This document shows positions 25,549-31,014 of a stretch of 33,155 nt of DNA, one piece after another. Position numbers and translations under genes: made by a program. The stretch covers positions 1-33,155 of the forward strand of contig CAWBNB010000068.1 of NCBI GenBank assembly GCA_963789885.1, given 5' to 3'. The notes below the pieces were generated by a model, which saw only the letters and a program-made list of their open reading frames with translations, was not told the origin of the DNA and did not search any database. This DNA comes from DATEDA01 sp963789885 (GTDB taxonomy: Bacteria; Pseudomonadota; Gammaproteobacteria; Burkholderiales; SG8-39). Position 1 is the first letter of the stretch; each line of letters begins with the position of its first letter.

Positions 25549-25858
25549 AATCGGAAATGATCTCATTTGTCAGGTTATCGACGACAACCGGACTCTCGAA
25601 ATAGGTAACTGTCGGTAGTGCCCCGTACCGCTCACGAATGACGTTTTCCCACTCCTTGGTATAGAGCCCCGCAGCATCTTTCTTCGATTTCCACAAGTAA
25701 ACCCCACCCGCCGTTCCGCCATCCTCGGAGAGGAGATAGTACTTACGAATGAGCCCGGATGCTTCACGGTACTTCGGCGCAGTGCCAACGAAGAGTTGCT
25801 GTGCCTTCTCACGAGTGACCGGTTGGGGAAGTCTGAACTGAACCAAAGCGGTAATCAT
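25535..25858 (-). CDS. Small monooxygenase-like protein (YdhR/ABM fold)
   Basis: This 107-residue protein opens ITALVQFRLPQPVTREKAQQ and contains IRKYYLLSEDGGTAGGVYLW and a C-terminal TYFESPVVVDN. This is the pattern of the YdhR-type putative mono-oxygenases in the dimeric alpha-beta-barrel superfamily. It is cytoplasmic with no signal. ATG at 25858 follows GAGGG. It is divergent from the LysR regulator gene 130 bases away, the classic layout for a regulator and its target. Codon use is less GC-biased than the flanking genes, consistent with transfer. The substrate is unknown. Confidence 0.78.
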   Translation of the reverse strand: MITALVQFRLPQPVTREKAQQLFVGTAPKYREASGLIRKYYLLSEDGGTAGGVYLWKSKKDAAGLYTKEWENVIRERYGALPTVTYFESPVVVDNLTNEIISDLAPA

Positions 25859-25988
25859 GAATACCCTCGCTTAAGAGCTTTGCCGCTGAATGAATGATTT
25901 GACCCTTGGTGGCGTCGGAGAGCAATATCGGTTATTCGAATTCAAAGGGGTAGCCCGCCGCGGCGACTAAGATATATTCGGGATCTGT
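25859..25988. promoter_or_regulatory. Divergent promoter region of the monooxygenase/LysR pair
   Basis: This 130-base region between two divergent starts is AT-richer than its surroundings. It holds the symmetric stretch TATTCGAATTCAAA near 25934 (overlapping TTCGAA and GAATTC), a plausible LysR-type site, and TAAGATATATTC just before the LysR start, a candidate -10. Assignments are by eye only. Confidence 0.45.
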
Positions 25989-26873
25989 ATGAGCGACCGT
26001 CTCCTGGCCCTTCGGCTTTTCGCGCGCATTGCCCGCACGGGAAGCTTCTCACGGGCCGGCCGCGAGGTTGGCCTTTCCCAGCCCTCCGCATCGCGCATCG
26101 CCAGTGAACTCGAGCGTCAGGTGGGTGCGGCTTTGATGACGCGCACCACTCGAGGCCTGACGCTGACAGAAGCGGGCGCAGACTACTTGGCGCGAATCGA
26201 GCCGATACTGGTGGCGTTGGAGGAGGCCGATCACGCCGCGCGGGGTACCGGCGAGCTGCGTGGAACCCTGCGCGTCTCGTTGCCATTGGGTTTCGGGTTG
26301 CGGGAAGTGATCCCGCGGCTGCCGGCCTTCATGCAGCTTCATCCGGCACTGCGCATTGATCTCTCGCTGAACGATCGCAACGAGGATCTGGTGACCGAGG
26401 GCATCGACGTAGCGCTTCGCTTCGGAGCGCTGGCAGATTCGAATGCCACGGCGCGCCGGCTGGGCACTTGCCCTCGCTTGCTTGTCGCCTCGCCGGTGTA
26501 CCTCGCGCGGGCAGGATTGCCGGACACGCCCGAGAGCCTTGCTAACCATCAGGTGATCGTGGGCCCACTCGGTATCGGATTGGACTCCTGTACCTTTCAG
26601 CGAAACGGACGTACTACGACAGTCCGCGTAGAAGGCCGTCTGACCACCTCGGTAAACCAGGGCGCCATTGCTGCCGCCGTCTCCAGCCTTGGCATTGCAG
26701 CAGTGGCCCTGTGGAACTGCCGTGCGGAGCTCGCAAGCGGCACGCTCGTACAAGTGCTGGCCGACTGGCAGATGGAACCGTTCGAACTCCACGCCCTCTT
26801 CGCGGCAGGCCGTGCGGCGAAACCCTCCGCGCGCGCCTTCGCGGACTATCTGGCGACCGCCCTTCGCGAATAG
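25989..26873 (+). CDS. LysR-family transcriptional regulator
   Basis: This is a 294-residue regulator. Residues 1-60 are the winged helix-turn-helix: LLALRLFARIARTGSFSRAG, then REVGLSQPSASRIASELERQ and the wing RTTRGLTLTEAGADYL. Residues 90-290 form the effector-binding domain with GTLRVSLPLGFGLREVIPRL and GIDVALRFGALADSNATARR, typical of the CrgA/DsdC-like group common in proteobacteria. It is full length. It most likely controls the divergent monooxygenase gene and itself. A tRNA-like sequence starts 29 bases after its stop. Confidence 0.93.
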   Translation: MSDRLLALRLFARIARTGSFSRAGREVGLSQPSASRIASELERQVGAALMTRTTRGLTLTEAGADYLARIEPILVALEEADHAARGTGELRGTLRVSLPLGFGLREVIPRLPAFMQLHPALRIDLSLNDRNEDLVTEGIDVALRFGALADSNATARRLGTCPRLLVASPVYLARAGLPDTPESLANHQVIVGPLGIGLDSCTFQRNGRTTTVRVEGRLTTSVNQGAIAAAVSSLGIAAVALWNCRAELASGTLVQVLADWQMEPFELHALFAAGRAAKPSARAFADYLATALRE

Positions 26874-26901
26874 CTCGATTCAGTCGTCACCGAATTGGGA
26901 G

Positions 26902-26977
26902 CACCCCACCCGGGATTCGAACCGGGAACATCCCGCTTCTGAGGCGGGCGCGTCTGCCGTGGTTGCGCCAGCGGGGC
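26902..26977 (-). tRNA. tRNA-like gene, probable tRNA-Leu(CAG) with atypical short variable loop
   Basis: On the minus strand, 26977 to 26902 folds as an acceptor GCCCCGC/GTGGGGT (two G-U pairs), a Leu-like D-arm (TGGCGCAACC..GGCAGACGC), anticodon arm CCCGC-CTCAGAA-GCGGG (anticodon CAG) and a T-arm CCCGG/CCGGG. The variable region is only about five bases although tRNA-Leu should have a long arm, the T-loop appears to be eight bases (TTCGAATC), and CCA is not encoded. It may be a mobile-element tRNA or a pseudogene. Confidence 0.55.
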
Positions 26978-27015
26978 ACGGCACATCCCGCGGGCCGGCT
27001 GCCGGCCCGGTCCAG

Positions 27016-27057
27016 CAAAACAAAAAGCCCGGAGGCCTAACGGCGCATCCGGGCTTT
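27016..27057 (-). terminator. Rho-independent terminator, minus strand
   Basis: AAAGCCCGGA (27024-27033) and TCCGGGCTTT (27048-27057) are a perfect 10-bp stem with a 14-base loop. On the minus strand the stem is followed by TTTTTGTTTT, a strong U-tract; on the plus strand there is no T-run. It would end transcription coming from the group II intron side before the tRNA-like gene. Confidence 0.75.
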
Positions 27058-27065
27058 CGCCTGAG

Positions 27066-27085
27066 GATGTAGCGCGAGCTACATC
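27066..27085. repeat. Perfect 8-bp stem hairpin with GCGA tetraloop
   Basis: GATGTAGC-GCGA-GCTACATC is an exact palindrome with a GNRA-type tetraloop on the plus strand. It lies nine bases from the terminator stem and about 75 bases beyond intron domain V on the minus strand, so it may belong to the intron 3' flank. Confidence 0.6.
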
Positions 27086-27157
27086 GGCAGCGTCTCCCGG
27101 TTCGCCGGACGGACCTGATCGGTCGTGGTCGAGTAAGTAGGCCATTCGGCTTCCCCC

Positions 27158-27570
27158 TCACAGATCCGGGCGTGCGGCTTTCCCGCACCCGGCTCTTCCC
27201 GAAGGTGATGGCACGTGCCAGAGGCATTGCTCGGCCCAGGAGTGAGTAATTCGCGGAGCAGGCAGCGGGTAGCGGGCGGTGATCGCGTCAAACCAGGCCC
27301 AGCCGGCGCGTCGGGAGCGTTGGCTCCGTCGGCGTAAGCAGCCGGACCAGATTCGTCGCACCTCCTGCTGGAAGCCCGCCAACGCCCGGTAGTTGTGCGG
27401 CAGGCCGTAGTAGGCGTAGTGGCCGCGGAGCACGCTCGCATACCACTGATGCTGGTCGGCGAGTGAGTCGTGCATGCGCTGCCACGCCTCGCGGCGAAGC
27501 TCGTGCAATTTCCGAGTGAGGCGCTTGCTCTGCGTCTTGTGCTTCACGAGGAATCGCCCGTCGCGTGTCC
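27158..27570 (-). pseudogene. Group II intron reverse transcriptase/maturase, C-terminal remnant
   Basis: The minus-strand frame reads DGRFLVKHKTQSKRLTRKLH, ELRREAWQRMHDSLADQHQW, YASVLRGHYAYYGLPHNYRA, then FQQEVRRIWSGCLRRRSQRS and PRITHSWAEQ. This is the maturase/thumb (domain X) end of intron-encoded proteins, including the conserved RGHYxYY motif. The reverse transcriptase domain and the 5' part of the intron are missing; homology stops at about 27570. The frame runs on through the intron domain V sequence to TGA 27158-27160. It is non-functional as it stands. Confidence 0.85.
27162..27195 (-). ncRNA. Group II intron domain V
   Basis: The 34-base minus-strand sequence begins GAGCCGGGTGCGG, has a GAAA-type loop and ends CCGCACGCCCGGATCT. 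It pairs as expected for domain V: CCGGG with CCCGG, a two-base CG bulge, TGCGG with CCGCA, then the loop. Domain V is the catalytic core of group II introns. Its position just after the maturase end confirms an intron 3' remnant. Confidence 0.8.
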
Positions 27571-27731
27571 ACGCACAGCGTCGATCGTCTCGCCTACCGT
27601 CATCTGCCGCGCGGTCCGGGAAGTCACCGTCGGCCCTACCGTCGTGTCGTTCATCGCCTCGTCCTCTGACCTACAACCCACGGACAGCGCGGGTGCTGGT
27701 CGGGCCGAGAAGCGCTACCAGATCAAGAAGC
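27571..27731. other. Spacer between intron remnant and junction C
   Basis: No gene is recognised. One plus-strand frame ends AGRAEKRYQIKKLA just before the tRNA half and could be the tail of a lost integrase-like gene, but this is too short to support. The intron remnant ends abruptly at about 27570. Confidence 0.25.
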
Positions 27732-27872
27732 TGGCTCCCCGAGGAGGGATCGAACCTCCGACCTGCGGATTAACAGCGGGGTATCGCTAACCTAAGTTGT
27801 TGTTTTCGGCCCGCCCTCACTCGCCGAAGCACGGGGAAAACCGCCGAGTTCCCTACGTTTTCCCTACGGTCG
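27732..27872 (-). repeat. Junction copy C: tRNA-Asn(GTT) 3' half plus 93-bp shared core
   Basis: The tRNA half (27776 to 27732, minus strand) is identical to copy B. The core 27776-27868 is identical over 93 bases to copy D at 30287-30379. Within it, TTCGGC/GCCGAA (12-base loop) and GGGAAAAC/GTTTTCCC (15-base loop) form two possible stems. It is followed by the promoter of an intact toxin-antitoxin operon. Confidence 0.9.
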
Positions 27873-27907
27873 TTCTTGGCGGCAGCCGGGGCGTCAGCTT
27901 CGCTGCG

Positions 27908-27913
27908 TATAAT
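27908..27913 (+). promoter_or_regulatory. Candidate -10 box of the toxin-antitoxin operon
   Basis: A consensus TATAAT lies 32 bases before the antitoxin start, in a strongly GC-rich context. No good -35 is seen at 17 bp; TTGGCG at 27876 is too far. The matching position beside junction B has GCTGCGTA followed by the deletion that removed the antitoxin. Confidence 0.5.
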
Positions 27914-27944
27914 CCTCACAGCGTTCGTGTGATGAGGTCCGAGT

Positions 27945-28175
27945 ATGTCGACCACGCTCGAGGACATCAAGGAGAAGGCGGCGCAGCTTTCCGAGCTGGA
28001 ACGAGCCGAGCTAGCTCTCGCGCTTATCGAATCGCTCGACGGTCCGCCGGACGCTGACGTCGAAGAGGCTTGGCGGATCGAGGTCGAGCGTCGTCTGGCG
28101 CAGATCGAACGAGGCGAGGTCCAGCTTATCCCCGGAGATGAGGTTCTCGAGCGGCTGCGTCACCGGCTGCGTTGA
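27945..28175 (+). CDS. Antitoxin of a type II toxin-antitoxin pair (addiction module, PF09720-like)
   Basis: This 76-residue acidic, mostly helical protein reads TLEDIKEKAAQLSELERAEL and ALALIESLDGPPDADVEEAW, then RRLAQIERGEVQLIPGDEVL. It matches the short 'putative addiction module component' antitoxins, in which the C-terminal segment wraps the toxin. ATG 27945 follows GATGAGG. The stop overlaps the toxin start (TTGA), so the two are translationally coupled. Autoregulation is expected for this class but no operator is proven here. Confidence 0.88.
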   Translation: MSTTLEDIKEKAAQLSELERAELALALIESLDGPPDADVEEAWRIEVERRLAQIERGEVQLIPGDEVLERLRHRLR

Positions 28176-28465
28176 TCGCGTATTCCTTCCATCCGGACGC
28201 GGAGGCCGAACTGGCTGACGCAGCGGATTACTACGAGGCACGACGGCCTGGCCTTGGCAAAGCGTTCGCGGGCGAGGTCACCCGCACGATCTCCCTCATC
28301 CGCGAGCATCCCGACGCTGGTTCGCCGGTGGGCTCCTCGAGGCGGCGGATGCTGGTTAGCCGGTTCCCCTACGCGATCGTCTACCGGCGGGACCCCAACT
28401 CGGTGGTGATCGTCGCCGTCGCTCATCAGAGCAGGCGGCCTGGGTATTGGCGAGGTCGGCGGTAG
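28172..28465 (+). CDS. Toxin of a type II toxin-antitoxin pair (RelE/ParE family)
   Basis: This 97-residue protein starts at TTG 28172 inside the antitoxin stop. It opens IAYSFHPDAEAELADAADYY and EARRPGLGKAFAGEV, the helical hairpin of RelE/ParE toxins, followed by the beta-sheet RRRMLVSRFPYAIVYRRDPN and SVVIVAVAHQSRRPGYWRGR with the usual C-terminal H-x-x-R-x-x-x-YW. ParE members poison gyrase and RelE members cut mRNA; the HxxR...YW ending fits the ParE-like branch. It is intact, and a truncated near-copy lies at 25175 next to junction B. Confidence 0.9.
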   Translation: MIAYSFHPDAEAELADAADYYEARRPGLGKAFAGEVTRTISLIREHPDAGSPVGSSRRRMLVSRFPYAIVYRRDPNSVVIVAVAHQSRRPGYWRGRR

Positions 28466-28757
28466 TGTCTGAGGTGACGTTCTTGGCGTGCGGCTACGAC
28501 GGGTTAGCGAAGTAATCGGCCCGCGTCCGCAAATCGCGCCGAAGAAACACGAGGCGCAGTCACTGTGGCAAGGTGGAACGCGGCGCCGGGGAAGACCGAT
28601 GCAGCAATGGTGCACATTGCCCGCGGGTTAGCGTGGTCGTGGGCTGCGTCATCGACATTGGTGAATCGGCGTGCGGGTCGATGGCCTGCGCGTCGATATC
28701 CCGTTTGAGAGAGTGATCAAGACGACGTACCCGATCCGGCGCCACGTTCCGCAACCA
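28466..28757. other. Non-coding region before the IS110 transposase, candidate bridge RNA locus
   Basis: About 290 bases between the toxin stop and the transposase start hold no gene with a ribosome site. The left boundary of the insertion sequence must lie here. IS110-family elements of the IS110 subgroup encode their structured guide (bridge) RNA in the non-coding segment upstream of the transposase, and this length fits. I cannot fold or align it by eye with confidence. Confidence 0.4.
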
Positions 28758-30116
28758 ATGATGGAGCATGCCATGGCGCAACGCAATCGGGCCTTCAGTC
28801 GAGCCGGCCTAACCCTGACCCACCCCAATGCTGCCGGCATCGATATCGGCAGCGCCTCACACTTCGTGGCCGTACCGCCCGACCGGGACGACGAGCCGGT
28901 GCGCGAGTTCGCCAGCTTTACCGCCGATCTGCACCGCCTGGCTGACTGGCTCGCCGAGTGCGGCGTGGACACCGTGGCGATGGAGTCCACCGGGGTGTAC
29001 TGGATACCGCTGTTCGAACTGCTCGATGCACGCGGCTTCAAGGTGCTGCTGGTCAACGCGCGGCACGTCAAGAACGTCTCGGGCCGCAAGAGCGATGTGT
29101 TGGACTGCCAGTGGCTGCAGCAGCTCATGAGCTACGGGCTGCTGCACGGGGCGTTCCGCCCGGCCGACGGGGTGTGCGCACTGCGCTCGCTGTCGCGCCA
29201 GCGCGCGATGCTGTTGCGCTCGCAGGCGCGCCATGTGCAGCACATGCAGAAGGCGCTCACGCAGATGAACATCCAACTGGCCAACGTCATCTCCGACGTC
29301 GCTGGCGAGACCGGCCAGAAGATCCTGCGCGCCATCGTGGCCGGCGAGCGCGATGGCCATGTGCTCGCGGCTATGAAGAACGTGCGCATCCACGCCAGCA
29401 CCGAGGAGATCGCCAACAGCCTGCAAGGCACCTGGCGCGCCGAGCACCTGTTCGCACTCAAGCAGGCGCTGGAGGCCTTCGACTTCTGCGCCACGCAGCT
29501 GGCCCAGTGCGACACTCAGATCGAGGCCCAGTTGCTCAACCTGCACGCTCACGATGGCGAACCCGCCAAAGGCAAGAAGAGAGCCCGCGCACGCAACGCG
29601 CCGAAGTTCGGGCTGCGCAAACTGCTGTTCCAGATGTGCGGGGTCGACCTGACGCGCATCGACGGCATCGACGTCACCACCGCGCTGGTGGTCGTCTCGG
29701 AGGTCGGGGCGGACATGTCGCGCTTCCCCAGCGACAAGCACTTCGCCTCGTGGCTGGGTTTGTGCCCGGGCACCAAGATCACCGGCGGCAAGGTAATGAG
29801 CGGCAAAACCAAGCGCTGCGTCAATCGCGCGGCGCAGGCCTTGCGGCTGGCCGCGGCGGCCCTACGCAGCAGCCAGTCTGCGCTGGGTGCGTACTTCCGG
29901 CGCATGTGCTCACGCCTGGACAAACCCAAGGCGGTGACCGCCGCCGCACACAAACTCGCCCGGCTCATCTACGCCATGCTCACCAAGGGCCAGGAATACA
30001 CCGACCAAGGTCAGGACTACTACGAGGAGCGCTACCGCCAGCGCGTGCTGCTCAATCTCGCCCGGCGCGCCCGGCAACTCGGCATGAAGGTCGTCGCCAT
30101 CGAGCAGCCAACTTGA
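28758..30116 (+). CDS. IS110-family transposase (DEDD RuvC-like plus Tnp20 domain)
   Basis: This is a 452-residue recombinase from ATG 28758 (28773 is also possible; the frame is open further upstream, but those residues look non-coding). The RuvC-like DEDD catalytic set is visible: D29 in AAGIDIGSASH, E76 in AMESTGVYW, D113 and D116 in GRKSDVLDCQW. RSLSRQRAMLLRSQARHVQH follows, then a coiled coil (about 190-270). The transposase_20 domain reads CGVDLTRIDGIDVTTALVVV, KHFASWLGLCPGTKITGGK and VMSGKTKRCVNRAAQALRLA, including the conserved Ser of the SGK motif thought to act with the DEDD site. It looks complete. Confidence 0.95.
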   Translation: MMEHAMAQRNRAFSRAGLTLTHPNAAGIDIGSASHFVAVPPDRDDEPVREFASFTADLHRLADWLAECGVDTVAMESTGVYWIPLFELLDARGFKVLLVNARHVKNVSGRKSDVLDCQWLQQLMSYGLLHGAFRPADGVCALRSLSRQRAMLLRSQARHVQHMQKALTQMNIQLANVISDVAGETGQKILRAIVAGERDGHVLAAMKNVRIHASTEEIANSLQGTWRAEHLFALKQALEAFDFCATQLAQCDTQIEAQLLNLHAHDGEPAKGKKRARARNAPKFGLRKLLFQMCGVDLTRIDGIDVTTALVVVSEVGADMSRFPSDKHFASWLGLCPGTKITGGKVMSGKTKRCVNRAAQALRLAAAALRSSQSALGAYFRRMCSRLDKPKAVTAAAHKLARLIYAMLTKGQEYTDQGQDYYEERYRQRVLLNLARRARQLGMKVVAIEQPT

Positions 30117-30151
30117 ACACCTCATCGCGGATCAGTCATTTGCGAGGTGTT
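30116..30151 (+). repeat. Hairpin directly after the IS110 transposase stop
   Basis: AACACCTC (30116-30123) and GAGGTGTT (30144-30151) are exact reverse complements, with an inner CGC/GCG pair in the 20-base loop. The left arm starts on the last base of the stop codon. It may be a weak terminator, or a structured end of the insertion sequence. Confidence 0.6.
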
Positions 30152-30175
30152 TCTTGAGAGCAGGGATATCTCTCT

Positions 30176-30288
30176 GGCATCACAGACCTTGGGTTCGACC
30201 TGCGCTTCCCCGGCCTGTATCCGGACAAGGAGACCGGGCTCTTCTACAACTACTTCAGAGACTACGATCCGCAGACGGGGCGGTATGC
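30176..30288 (+). pseudogene. Rhs repeat-associated core fragment
   Basis: Frame 2 reads GITDLGFDLRFPGLYPDKET then GLFYNYFRDYDPQTGRY, which is the hallmark end of the Rhs core domain just before the variable toxin tip. Only about 37 residues remain. The left side is joined to the IS110 end and the right side is interrupted exactly at junction copy D, inside the conserved GRY segment. No immunity gene or toxin tip is present. Confidence 0.85.
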
Positions 30289-30383
30289 GGGGTATCGCTA
30301 ACCTAAGTTGTTGTTTTCGGCCCGCCCTCACTCGCCGAAGCACGGGGAAAACCGCCGAGTTCCCTACGTTTTCCCTACGTTCG
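30287..30383. repeat. Junction copy D: shared core without the tRNA half
   Basis: Bases 30287-30379 are identical to the 93-base core of copy C. The tRNA-Asn half that precedes it in copies A, B and C is replaced by Rhs sequence. After 30380 the sequence diverges from copies B and C, with no toxin-antitoxin genes. It is either the outermost partial junction or a product of recombination between repeats. Confidence 0.9.
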
Positions 30384-30389
30384 CTCTCG

Positions 30390-30523
30390 TCAGGCTACGA
30401 CGCCCTGCACTTCGATCTCGCGCGGGTTCTCGGGCTCCCGCTTGGCACTCTTGGCCACGGTCACCGCCAAGCCGCGAAGTCGCATGGAGTAAAGTTGTTC
30501 GCGTACCCTTGAGGGCGGCAACC
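30390..30523 (-). other. Short minus-strand ORF fragment, unknown
   Basis: A 44-codon open stretch reads ADWLPPSRVREQLYSMRLRG then LAVTVAKSAKREPENPREIE and VQGVVA before TGA at 30390-30392. It has natural-looking composition but no ribosome site. It may be the tail of a gene cut by the junction. No family is recognised. Confidence 0.3.
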
Positions 30524-30530
30524 AGTCAGC

Positions 30531-30863
30531 TCACTCGTCACCCCGTTTCCGCCCGGCCTCGTAGGCAGTCACCTTGGTGATGAACGCTACGAAGACGCCG
30601 ATCCCCAGGACGATGTAGAGCATGGTGAACACTTTCGACAGCGGCGTAGTCGGGTGAAGGTCGCCATAGCCGATCGTTGCAAGCGTAAGCACGCTGAAGT
30701 ACAGCGAATCGAGGATTCCCCAGCCCTCGACCGTCGAGTAGAAGATTGTTCCGGAAACGAGCAGGCCGACGAGAACGAACAACAGCGCGCGGAACTCCGC
30801 ATCCTTCAGCCCGTGCCCGAAGGCGCGAATGAAGCGCGCGAGGGTCAGTAAAAACGACGACAT
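30531..30863 (-). CDS. Two-TM potassium channel (Ion_trans_2 family)
   Basis: This 110-residue membrane protein has two TM helices (about 25-47 and 78-100) around a pore loop. The selectivity filter is T63-I-G-Y-G-D68, in VLTLATIGYGDLHP, diagnostic of K+ channels. There is no cytoplasmic RCK domain or cNMP-binding domain, so it would assemble as a simple KcsA-like tetramer gated by an unknown signal. ATG at 30863 is preceded by a weak GGGGCAT site. Its stop is about 150 bases from junction D. Confidence 0.92.
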   Translation of the reverse strand: MSSFLLTLARFIRAFGHGLKDAEFRALLFVLVGLLVSGTIFYSTVEGWGILDSLYFSVLTLATIGYGDLHPTTPLSKVFTMLYIVLGIGVFVAFITKVTAYEAGRKRGDE

Positions 30864-30873
30864 TGATGCCCCA

Positions 30874-31014
30874 TTACGTAGGCAGCAACAGGACGATCAC
30901 GCGTTGATGCACCGGCATCAGCGCCTCGTCGGACAGATGCGCCCGACGCAGGAGCTGGAAGAGAGGCCCGACCAGGACGAGCGAAAAGTCCGGCGGATTC
31001 CGCAGCGGATTCAA
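30874..31014 (-). pseudogene. N-terminal fragment of an uncharacterised membrane-protein family
   Basis: The 46-residue frame reads LNPLRNPPDFSLVLVGPLFQ, LLRRAHLSDEALMPVHQRVI and VLLLPT before TAA. I recognise this as the start of a common proteobacterial multi-spanning protein of unknown function, which normally continues with several TM helices. A TTG start overlaps the stop of the preceding carrier gene. The fragment ends ten bases before the potassium channel start, so the rest has been lost. Confidence 0.5.

Larger units (their letters stand above)
28466..30175 (+). mobile_element. IS110-family insertion sequence (ends approximate)
   Basis: The element contains the intact transposase and flanking non-coding DNA. 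IS110 members lack clear terminal inverted repeats, so the ends cannot be fixed by eye; the outer limits given are the toxin stop on the left and the start of recognisable Rhs sequence on the right. The flanks differ (toxin-antitoxin versus Rhs), so the element either marks a recombination joint or inserted at an existing one. Confidence 0.6.

Noticed and set aside
10391..30383. A CRISPR array or integron cassette array formed by the repeats
   Set aside because: Repeats are only four, kilobases apart, contain tRNA sequence and lie beside a tyrosine integrase of phage type; there are no short regular spacers, and I see no intI or consensus attC ends.
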